Position numbers and translations under genes: made by a program. DNA of 64,000 bases from Mastigias papua (lineage: Eukaryota; Cnidaria; Scyphozoa; Rhizostomeae; Mastigiidae): positions 8,012,617 to 8,076,616 of the forward strand of contig OZ025279.1 in assembly GCA_964019165.1 (NCBI GenBank), read 5' to 3'. This document shows, one piece after another, positions 11,881 to 22,748 of this stretch (the first letter of the stretch is position 1; every line of letters starts with the position of its first letter). Below the pieces are notes generated by a model. It was not told where the DNA came from. It did no database searches and saw nothing but the letters and a program-made list of their open reading frames with translations.

Positions 11881-13184
11881 TTAATAATGAATGGTCAAGC
11901 ATGAAGGAAAGCAAAATGTGGAATCATGACTGACTAGGCCAAAAGGGGAAATCAGAATAAGTGCACAAGTGCTTGGGTTAAAATAGGTAACTGGGGTAAA
12001 ATGGATAAATATTTATTCTACAAAAATTATTGACTCGAGGCCTTTGTTCAATTTATAATTTATGGAATTTAATGAATTTGCAATAAACATGCAATTTTAC
12101 CCCGGTTAGCCACTTTACCCCCAACAAGCCTTATAGTGAGGGCACTTTTCTATGCCATGGAGAATTTTCTATTAATCATCGTAGTTTATCAATTCAGGAC
12201 TCTCAGTTCTAAAATTTATGATTAAATCAGATTCACCATAGTCAGTGTTTGTTTTTTGTAGCAAATATACTTTTGAAACGGCTGCAAAATCAAATATGCG
12301 AATTAGAGAGAAGAGGGGAGATATTATAAAGGAAGCAGACATTATAACAAGGAAGCAGACATTATAACAACAGACTGAAACTGTAAAAAGGGAGTGAATA
12401 ATGTATAATAGTGCACCCCTTTTAAAGAACACAAACAGGCTCATTTCAAAGCAGTACTGCTTCAAAGTCTTAGGTTCGTACGCACGGATTTTTACTGGAC
12501 TAGATGAAATGAACGAGTTTCCCTAGAATCAGCAATCTCAACAACCATTTACCCATGTTGCAATGTTAGGTGTGCCTAAAACAAGACAAAATGCTTTGCC
12601 AGTTAATGTTGCCAGCGAGTTTGTTAGTCGAAGTGACAACCCCTAACGTAACTTTGGCTTATCTTTGCCATATACAGAGGCTGACCTCGATCTAACTTAG
12701 AACTGGAGGAAGACCAGTGCAAGTGATGGACTGAAATGGGTCTAGCTAACAATTTAAGATTGACAATGAAACATAGTTTTAAGGATGCAGTTTTGAAACT
12801 GGCAATATTAGACTTCTGTTCTCAATTGCTTAACGTCATTCCATATCCCCAGTAATGTTCTAGCGTTCGCTTCAGCGCACAAAATGCCGAGCTTTCCAAG
12901 ATCAAGTAGAAACAGACGCGTTTTCAGCGATTTCAGAAGATCTAACTTATAAAAAGTTCATCAGTTTTTCGCCATTTCGGTGCTCATTGGCTTATGGTTT
13001 GCAATTTCCGTAGCTCCACCAATCGCAAATACACTCGGTGGTCCCTGTATTACTGTATTAGAATACAGTAGTTTAAGAAGCTAACTAGCTAAGGAGCTAC
13101 CTTAGTGGCTTTTAAGATATTATCCAAGCGATTTTGTAAGAATACTGACTTATCCGCTGAGTAGTACTATTCCTAAAATATTTT
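11881..13184. other. Intergenic, nothing recognised
   Basis: AT-rich sequence without coding similarity. A short direct duplication (GGAAGCAGACATTATAACA, twice) lies near 12330-12370. Confidence 0.5.
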
Positions 13185-13420
13185 CAATTTGAGCATAAGA
13201 ATATTCTTGCAATAAAAAGTGTGTAACTAACACTCCCCGAAGAGGTACTGACGCGCATCATAACATAATGACTTCTAAAATCGGACAAGTCGCTTGTACC
13301 GTTCTCTAAGGAAGACTACATAAGCAAAACATCTAAGCCTTGATGAAGCTTGAGCCTTGCAGTCTTCTTAAATTATTATTAAATGTCAAAGATCTTTGTC
13401 CCAGATATTCTTATAAAAAA
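13185..13420 (+). repeat. Family-2 interspersed repeat, copy 1
   Basis: It shares ordered words with 19706-19995: GTGTGTAAC, CTCCCCGAAGAG, ATCATAACATAATG, TGATGAAGCTTGAGCCTTGC and ATATTCTTATA. Same orientation, no coding capacity, and no clean terminal inverted repeats that I can see. Confidence 0.65.
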
Positions 13421-15405
13421 TTTTATTAAAAGTGCTTAAATGTATTTCTCTTATTACATTGAAAATTAGCTTCTCTTCTTATCATATATAAACTGTTAGC
13501 TTGTGAGTGATAATAGGAGGAACCCTTAAAGATTTAGTCCAGCTGAAATGCAACCTACCTAGAGATGCAAAATGAACGAACGATATCAAATATTCAGCTA
13601 GCCTAGTAACCCCAGCTTTTCATGTAATAAACAAATTAAATAACTAACGAACTATATAACGAAATGAACTGAAGTGATTTGGCTTTTTTAGGTGTCTTCA
13701 AAAGTATTATAATAGACAAATGCTTTTATCTCCAGTAAATTAAAAACAAAATTTTTTAAATTCATCAAACTGCGACTGAGTCCAAAGCATAGCCTGCTCT
13801 TCCCTTGCGGCAGAGAGGTTTTTCATAAGAAACGAAACCATGTCTGCGGGATGTCCCACCACAGGCCCGAATCAAGCAGCTGAAAATCATAGCTAGCCCG
13901 ATAGTCGTTCAAAATCTGTCATGGTTCCTGGGGATTTTCTCATTTGTTTTAAGCAATTGTAGTGCAACTCGAGGATTCCATGCGCTATCAGTTCAACTGC
14001 ACACACAGTACGAGCACGTTACAGGGATCTATGATATCTCACCGTAACTGACCATGTTCGTGTCGAACTTAGTTTATAGCTTTGTGGGTTGCCGCCAAAA
14101 CCCTATTGAGTGTCATTGTGGTTGCCGTCTGATTGGCGCCCCCGCAGCAGGGCTCCTCTTTACATGCTATTTAAATATTCATGGTATCAAACAATCGCCT
14201 TTTTCTCCCAACAATGTCTTTCAACAATAGCCCCGCTGAGAGCTACCAGTTCGTCCTTGGGAACTCAGCGTTTTGATAACAATTGTCCCAAGGACTCTCG
14301 CACGTCATTGCAGGTAGATCTAAAGATGTTACTTCAACGTTAACAGAACCTGTGGTAGAGGAAACCGCTTTTAATTACATAACGTTGAGGGGGACAGGCA
14401 GCGTGCGTTGCTTACACATGCGCAGCAGCAGTTTTAGCAATAAAAAGCATCCTGAAGCTCAGATATACGTCATAGGATTATTATCAATTTGATAATGCTT
14501 CTGGGGGTGTCAAATAAGAAGTTGCCGTGGATATAGTGGCGGTATACAAAAATGGGTGTTGTATATTATATTTTACCATTGCATATTTTAATACAATGAA
14601 ATAGCCCAACCGGATTTTTTCTATATACCTCGTGTAGGAACTGGTCAATAGTTACGTCACACATTGGAGGTAGGTGGTTGCACACGTCTTCGTGATTCTC
14701 CGTGAAAGCAAATTAGGGGGTGTGTGTGTGGTACTTTATCCAAGTCCGTGGCGTCACATTGAAGAACTTTGAAGCCACCACTCAGCAAACAGCCTAAATT
14801 AATCGTGTTGTCAAACGAAACCATGTTTTATGGTTTTTAAATTAATTCCTTCCCCATTTTACTTTGTAATGTATATAGTGCTTTAGTTCTAAATACGAAT
14901 GTTTATATTTCATGTAACTTTCATTCGATCAATTGAATTTCTATTCATTGTCAAAAACTGGGTTTCTCGCTATGTCTTCACTTTGTTTGTAGCAATATGC
15001 TCTGGATAAAATGGTGTCTTCACACGAACATGGCAAGAAAATATCACTGCGTAGTTTAAAGCTGCTTTAAAACTTCTCTACTTCTTCCCATATGCGTTTA
15101 CAATTTTGAAATTTCTTTTAGCATCGGAAAGGGGGGTGTTTGTGCTAAGTTTGAAACAACGGAAATGACAGTCTTATGAACGAACGTGACAGAGCGTGCA
15201 GGGTAAGGGATGGATGGTTCAAAACAGGCAATTTTGGCGTGGCGTAATTATTGGACAGGTCCTTAGTATTCTTGCTGAAAACATGCTAGAACCTATTTAG
15301 GATATCCGCGAAAGCTATAAAAATTTGCAGCTCGAAAGGAACTTTACCTACGAAGGCATAGCCTCCAAATGTTTTAGAGCCCTGTTAAAGCTATTTCTCC
15401 CGGCC
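13421..15405. other. Intergenic, nothing recognised
   Basis: Open frames at 14110-14343 and 14283-14492 match nothing I know and overlap each other in different frames. Confidence 0.45.
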
Positions 15406-15483
15406 TAATTGACCAATCATCATGCAAAATGGGCCTAGTCTGAGCATTTGTGGTCTGAGTCCAGCATGACGATTGGTCAATTA
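15406..15483. repeat. Hairpin: 20-bp inverted repeat
   Basis: Arms at 15406-15425 and 15464-15483 match at 19 of 20 positions (TAATTGACCAATCATCATGC against its reverse complement), with a 38-nt spacer. Both arms contain CCAAT. It is probably the core of a small non-autonomous element. Confidence 0.75.
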
Positions 15484-16098
15484 TGTTGGGGAAAATAGAC
15501 CTGAAATAGACTATGTAACCTTCGAAGTGTGTTTCGTTAGGGTGTGACTTCCCTCCATCCACTTAAAGGGGTTTAATCTTGAGATAGCTCTATTATGTGC
15601 ATGGCAGCAGGATGCTTCACAAAATCTCATTCACTTTTTAACTGTCAAGAAATATGTTTGGGCCCAGGTGTTAATTCTATCGCAATAGATTAGAGTTCAC
15701 TCTTGTGGCTTATTCTTGATTGATTTAATTCATACAAGTAGAATAATCAACAGTAGAAAGTTCTGAATAAACACATTGATAATGTTTTTTCAAACTCATC
15801 ATGTTTACATCTAAGTACTAATGCAAACAGAAATATCTTTTGTGGTAGGCAATTTGCATCTGTCAGACAAAATTACGTTTAGTCAACAAGAAGATAGAAA
15901 AAGAAGCCCAAAAACAATTAAAATTTTTTTTAAGTATATGCGTACTGTGTACCTATATGTACCCAGATACACGATTCTTTTATATGTGAAAAGTTTGTTG
16001 ATACTTCAGACCTTCACTTAAGCACGAAAAAGTGGCACAATGTTCTAAAATATGGTGTTGCTTTTTCCTGCTGTAGTGAGATTCTTTCATATGTAAGT
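15484..16098. other. Intergenic, nothing recognised
   Basis: AT-rich sequence with no coding similarity or structured repeat that I can see. Confidence 0.5.
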
Positions 16099-16100
16099 TA

Positions 16101-16377
16101 CAATGCCTGCCAAAAGTCTTGGAACACTTGCTATGATTTACGCTATAGATGAGCTATAGCATCCCCTCCCCCGTTAAACAATGTTGTATGAAGCAAATAT
16201 GGGCAACTCGAAGGCCAAAAGTGATGCGTGTTTTTAAAGCTACTGGTCTCCGCTATCGGATCAACATTGTTTCAGGGGGGGAGGGGGTCTACATTTTAAG
16301 TGGTGTCAAGGAGAAGCGGCAGGAGTCGGAAATCAATACAATCGTGTGGGTGTTCCAACTACTTTTGGCAGGCATTG
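16101..16377. mobile_element. Tc1/mariner-like MITE, 277 bp
   Basis: The left end CAATGCCTGCCAAAAGTCTT and the right end read inward form terminal inverted repeats of about 28 bp with two adjacent mismatches. TA dinucleotides flank the element directly (16099-16100 and 16378-16379), the target duplication of Tc1/mariner transposition. A second, inner inverted repeat pairs CCCCTCCCCC...AACAATGTTG near 16162-16188 with its partner near 16262-16288. There is no transposase. The open frame 16149-16388 is an artefact of the element. Confidence 0.88.
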
Positions 16378-16974
16378 TAGGACTTTGACCAGATATAAGG
16401 TTGCATATCTTTTAGCTAAAGTTTGAATAATAGGTTGCTTGATGGTTGCTTGAGTTTTCAAATCATTCCAGTGGTTATACAACAGGAGGAGAATGCAAAA
16501 AAGGAACTAATATCTAGTATACATTCTCTAATTATCTGGGCAAAGAAATCCTGGCAGATTTCTTTTTCTACAAGTGCTATATGATCTGCTCTGTTTGAGT
16601 TTGAAAGTGACTCTGAAAAGAGAAAGACGCCATTTTTCCTAACTAATATATTCGTAGTTGCTTATGCTTATATCTTTACAGAACTGAGGTTGCTTAGATA
16701 ATTTCCCATGTCGAGTTCAGCTGTTTATAAGCAAGTTGCTTGTAAAAAAGTATCATCTTAGTGCGTAAGAGGCCCGGTAAGTGGGTCGAATGATGATGGC
16801 TGTAATTTTACTAATATATGATAGTACTGTTTTTCGATATCGAGATCAATGCACATTGTAATGAAAGGTTGGCAGGATTTCCCAAAAATTCCAATGGAAG
16901 CAATGGAAGGACTAATGGCTTGACATTGCGATAACAAGATATTTTTTAAAACTTCATAATATTGTAACTATACT

Positions 16975-17090
16975 ACTACTCTACCTTGCTCAATGATATC
17001 ATTTACTTCTATTATAAATACCACTGGACCTATAATAGATCATTGTGGAACTCCGTTGTTGATTAATAGTCGTTAAGAGCATGTGTTGCT
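16975..17090 (-). pseudogene. LINE reverse-transcriptase scrap (motif around GVPQ)
   Basis: A minus-strand frame reads GVPQ, an in-frame stop where glycine is expected, then SIIGPVVFI and VNDI. This is the RT segment usually seen as GVPQGS...GP.LF..Y.ND. It carries a stop, and no longer open frame continues on either side. Confidence 0.6.
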
Positions 17091-17247
17091 TGCTGAATAG
17101 ATAACTCTTAATGCATCATCAAACATGTTTTCCCTGAGATCAATTTTCTTGTTCTTTAAAATCTGTTGAAATACGTATTAACGTCCATGTCTCAAGACCG
17201 TTTGGAAATTTTGATAAAAACTGAACTGAACAATTTAGTGATCATTT

Positions 17248-17445
17248 AAGAATCAAGACAACGACGAAGAGAGTCCATATGATTTCAGTATATCTCAATA
17301 TTAGGCTGTTTCATAAATAAGACTATTCCATAATTATGAAATAGTCTTATGTATAGTTACACTGGAATAGTCTTATTTATAGAATCGTCGAATATTGGAA
17401 CATACTGAAATCATGTGAACTCTCTTCCTTGTTGTCTTGATTCTT
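17248..17445. mobile_element. Foldback element with 83-bp arms
   Basis: Arms at 17248-17330 and 17363-17445 are reverse complements with a handful of mismatches, around a 32-nt centre. A direct repeat reading roughly ATTTAGTGATYATTTTAAG lies at the left boundary (17232-17250) and just right of the right arm (17453-17471), consistent with a target-site duplication. No coding capacity. Confidence 0.8.
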
Positions 17446-17471
17446 ACAGTCATTTAGTGATTATTTTAAGA

Positions 17472-19705
17472 TTAGCCGGTATATGGAACTTCTTTTGTAA
17501 AATTAAAATGTAAGGACATTATTCAAAATTTTGGATTAATTCAAAAGACATTTATTTGTAGAAAGAGTTGTGCTTATGCTCTGTAAGCTTCTGAAGGGTA
17601 CATCATCTAAAAAATTCTGTGGTGGATCCATCTCAATATGTGTTGTCTAGCAACGCTGTCAAAGACTAAAATGTTGCAAGGTTTTGCGTTGCTCTGCTAT
17701 AGTCCTTGCAAGACGGCATCGTCTCTTACATAGATGTATTGTGATATCTACAAAAGACTTGCAGCACAGGAACCTGTAGCATTGATGTTGACATCCATAT
17801 GTCATTTGCATTAGATGGCGTTTTAAATCACTGGTAAACTGATCCTGGTGCTATGCAACACATTATGGCTTAGGTTGTAGATTTGGGACTCTGAAGCTCA
17901 ACTACTTATCCTACGAAGATGGAGAAAACTCAAGCCTACTGGCTATTTTCGCTTTGTTAATGCTTTTCACTTGACTCAAATGTTTCTAACAGAATAGAAG
18001 GTTTGATGCTGCATCAATTCTATAGGCTCTGTCCTATAATTTTCAATTATTTCCATAGAGTGGCCTAACAACTTCTTACCTCTCAGAAAAACCTTTAGGT
18101 TTCAAGCATAGTATTATGCATATAGCTAAGTGAACGTGAATCAAAGTTAATCTTTACAATTTTGCTGTTGAGTGATTGTATAAATGGATATTCTGCTCAT
18201 ATATGTGTTCTTGCAGGCTTTACATTGTTTATCAATATGAGGCTTACATGAACAGATAGAAGTAAAAATTATTCTTGTATCTGTTCCTGAAATAAGCCAC
18301 TAGTTCAATTTTTTCCATTGAGTTTTTGCTTCAAAGATTTCAGCAATTTCATTTATTCCTTTAAACTGAGTGGGGATTGCTGATCCATCTATAACTTTAA
18401 TAGAGATATTCACTGGTTAACATGCTTTAACAGCAGTAACATGGGCGTGGTAACATTGAATTTTCCAAAGGCACTGCCCTAAAATTCTCTATTTCTATAC
18501 ATTTTCCAGTTTTTAGCAGCAGGCTCTCTATTGAATTGAAAATTAATATTGCGTAATATCCATGCTGAACTTGAATCAATATCAACTATACACTTACAAT
18601 GTTGAAAATTAACATCAGATTATTGGTCATTGCAATAATGATCAGAGAATAACTGAGAGTTTGGGCGTGTAGTAGATCCCTGTTGAATAATATACCTTGG
18701 TTGTTCTACATATGGTTTGTTGAATCTTTGAGTTTGTTGTAGCGATATTCATGCTTGTTTTGCTGTTTTCGTCTAGGATTCAGGTCAGTGCTTCCTAGCC
18801 AGGGATGGTCTGGGATTATAATTGCAGGGTCGCTAGCAAGACAATAGGGTCTGCATTAGGGTGTAGTAGAAAATAAGTGATAGCAACATGTTATGTCGTA
18901 ATAATGCAATATCAGAGGGTGCTTTTGGAAATCCCCACTTTGATACCATGGCCAAACCTCGCCTGCTCCTAATGAAAACTGCAAGATGGTATTCATTTGA
19001 ATAGCTCTAACAAATATATGACGCAAGAGTTTGACTCCTTCCTCCCCCATTGTAACGGACTGTCATAATATAAAGAAAAAAACGTCCCCTACTCCTGCGT
19101 TATGCTACACAAATTTTTCATGTCAGAGAGTTAGTGTTATGTTTTGAAGTTGCTCTATACCAAATAAAGCACTCTCGGATCCATAAATGGGCCAAGCTAA
19201 CGAATTAGTTATACTGAAAATAGTACATACGGTGGTTTTGAGAATTTCAATTGTTCCATCCGATTTGCTAGTAGAAGATATGCTAGTTCAGGTGCTGGAG
19301 AATGGGATTTTCAACAAACATATTTCTACCCGCATGTGTATGTCCCTTTCAGCTAAGGTTTACTTTGCAATAAGAATAGGAGCAGATCCAGCATAATACT
19401 TCATCTCTTTTCACTTCTTTTCATGTTGATAGTGCTGGATAAAAAGACTCTTGTTAGCTTGCAGTCATTTCTAGTACTTTGAAGTCGTATTGCCCAACCA
19501 ACATACCGTTTTACAGAATGGAATAGTAGTTTGTTGACTAAATACAGAGCTTTGGGAGTTTCGCACCTTACATCCCCATTTTCATACTATGCGCTCTCTG
19601 AGAAAGAATCATGGTATTACAAGCATGCTTTGCACATCCATGTTACGCACGCACTTCTTTTATAATGCTTAATCTTGTGAGTTTCAATATTTTAAGTTTC
19701 ATAAT
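17472..19705. other. Intergenic, no recognisable gene
   Basis: Small open frames (minus 18856-19050, plus 19187-19396) match no family I know. Confidence 0.45.
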
Positions 19706-19995
19706 TTTGAGCCTATGATTATTCTTAGATTATCCTTTGTGCATTAGTGTTCTTAAATAGTAGATTCTCATGCTAAAATGTGTGTAACCGACTCTCCCCG
19801 AAGAGATGCTGAGTCACATCATAGCATAATGGTCGGAAAAGTGAAACTCACATACGTTTTGTTTTCGAAAGAAGCTCAAATAACCAACATATTCAAAGAC
19901 TTGAAGAAGCTTAAGCTTTGCATTATTCTTAAATCATTCTTAAACTTCAGGAGTTTCGAGCCTTGATATTCTTATAGACTATATTCTTATGAAAA
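19706..19995 (+). repeat. Family-2 interspersed repeat, copy 2
   Basis: It shares ordered words with the copy at 13185-13420 (CTCCCCGAAGAG, CATAGCATAATG, a GAAGCTT-AGC-TTGCA run, TTCTTATAGACTAT). Same orientation. Confidence 0.65.
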
Positions 19996-21685
19996 GAGAT
20001 TGTAGAATACATTTTTCTGTTCCACTGTATACCTGTGAAGCAAGTGTCCCAAGTAAGGGGACTCTGGGGCTTAGTCTCTTTTAAAATAAGAAATGTTTTT
20101 AGGGGCCTACCCCCTTTCCAACAAATATGCACTACTTTGGTAAATTCCTGACTTGGCAGTATGAACCAATCCTTTATTATAGCCTTATATATATTTTGAG
20201 TGAACTTTTGTGTCACCTTTTAAATTTGAACTGGTTGAATAAAACGTTTGTTATAATTATGGGCCTAACGTATAGAAATAGTCTGCACTACATTCTCCTC
20301 CTCAAAATTTTAGGGCAGCTCCTCTGTTATAGAATAATTTATATTTAGAATCTTCAAACTTTCTCGATTTGTCCAGACTGAAGGTAGAGGTTAAAGGTAT
20401 ATAGCATAACTATCTCCTACTCTTGGTGAAGGAAATATGTGGCCTTTGTCGACTTATGAGAAAAAGCGCACTTCATTACCCTGTATCTTTGCTTTTATTT
20501 CAAAATTATCTTGTAAACTTTACGACCAAGCTCTTTCTTTAAATGCAGACTCTAGCTATAGAAATATATCTACTTCAATCTAGCACAGCCACATTTCAAA
20601 ATCAGTTTGGAAGCATTGCTGCACTAGAGATTTGCCACGCTACCCTTGTTTGGCATTTATCCAGACTAGGAAGCGTTATGTCGAAGAAGATGATTTCTAA
20701 TGTCCGCAATGCATTGCTGCAAATACATCTGTATACATGCTGCATCAAACGTAGAGGCAGGAGCTGTAAACACCGGTTGAAAGGAAGTATGGCTGAACAA
20801 TAAAGCTAATTAGTGCATCAGCTATATGTATAGCAGCAATTAAGATTAAACGCATCTGTTTTTGCATCTAAGCATATTAGCAAAGCAGTTTTATTACAAT
20901 TTGCTGATAAGTTAAAACAAACACATGGACATATTATTGAAAGAATTAGGAGTTCTCAAGAAAATTGGAGATAAAGTAATCGCATCAGAAAGGTGTGCAG
21001 CCACATTTACTAATCTCCAAAATGCACCATAGCCAAATCTATTTTTCATCTTTTCGTGTACTAATCTATTTGAATACTGTACTTTCATGACATGCCAGAT
21101 TGCTTCAGACTTCTTCATATCTGCGATTGAAAGATTAGAAGGTAATAAATCTTAGAAACACAGAACACCCATAAATCTTGTAAGTAAATCTTGCCCGGGG
21201 CACCTTGACCTACGACACAAAGCCAATGAATTCTCGTTATGTGCAACATCCATAGCCTCCCTATTGATTCATTAACCTGGCCTTTCTCACCAATGTGGTC
21301 AAACATCTTGATATTTAGGTCTAGAATTGCAATGTGGGAAAATTTATTAGGTTCAGCTCTAGTAGGAGACAATTCTCACATCACAAATTTCAATGTGTTT
21401 TGAAGAGCCATGCCGAGGAAGAGGTCATATATTCGCATTCAAAATTTTGGAATTGCGACCTCTCCATTGCATTATTGTTGGTAGTTTCAGAGAACCTACT
21501 CGTAGAGAATTCGATACTAATTGCTTAATTACGTGAAATTGTTGTCCTATTTTCCATTTTTTTTTAAATATGCCACTTGTCATCTTTAAACACGCACTTT
21601 TACTGTTTGTTGTATTTATCCTGGAATTCTTCTTTAAAAAAGTGAATGACTATTGAATTGCATACTAAGGACAAATCTGTATTCT
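19996..21685. other. Intergenic, nothing recognised
   Basis: Several open frames of 60-90 codons on both strands (for example plus 20543-20803 and minus 20912-21372) match nothing I know. Confidence 0.4.
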
Positions 21686-21865
<180 letters not shown>

Positions 21866-22149
21866 CATAGAACAGTGCTATTCTGATACATTTCCTTTTG
21901 ATATATTCACATGTTTGTATACTGCACAATCTTTTGTCATTGTGTTCACTTGAATTAGATTTTCAGTTATGCAGGTAAGTTAGTAATAACTGTCAAATTT
22001 CATCGTATAATCTTCATCAGTATCAACCTTACAGCTGATGAAGATATAATCGAAACTTTTACAATACAAGATAGTATATCTTCGGATTTCTCTATGTTTT
22101 AGTTATTTACTCAGTGAGTGCGGCTGTGGTTTGTATAAATATATAATAA

Positions 22150-22196
22150 ATATAGATACATGCATGCATGCATACATACATACACACATACATTCA
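22150..22196. repeat. Short ATAC/CATG microsatellite
   Basis: Degenerate tetranucleotide tract (GCATGCATGCATACATACATAC). Confidence 0.85.
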
Positions 22197-22614
22197 GGTT
22201 CATTGCTCCTTCTTGAAAGAAGCTTGCCATCTCTTCAATTTGCTAGTGTGCGACCGTTTGTGCGCAAGTGGCTCTTTAACCCAGCGTCCTTGTCGCATGA
22301 ACGTTTACAGCTGTCACATATAGATTTTCCCACTTTTGGAGCTGAAGACCGATGAGCTTGACTATGAGCCTTCGAATGACGCGTAGGACCGCTTGCTAAC
22401 TTGCACACCAGACCACATGTCCCAAAACTATGTATTGGTGGACGTAGTGATAAGATTTCCTAATAAACTTGCTACTCACGCCCATGTTTGTTTGACTTAA
22501 GGTGATTCACCAGACCTTCTGATAACAGAAATCTTCCAAATTATTTTTCAGGACATCCTTAAACCTTCTTATCGTCTTGTACAGTGGCCTTTTCCCTTTG
22601 CATAACTCACCATA

Positions 22615-22647
22615 AAACATACATACATACATACATGCATACATATA

Positions 22648-22740
<93 letters not shown>

Positions 22741-22748
22741 AGAGAGAG
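22615..22748. repeat. Compound microsatellite: (CATA)n, (TA)n, (GA)n
   Basis: CATA units lead into about 85 bp of TA and end in a short GAGAGAGAGA run. The long Tyr/Ile open frames here are artefacts of the repeat. Confidence 0.97.

Noticed and set aside
16149..16388. 79-codon open frame
   Set aside because: Lies inside, and is defined by, the mariner-like MITE with inverted repeats.
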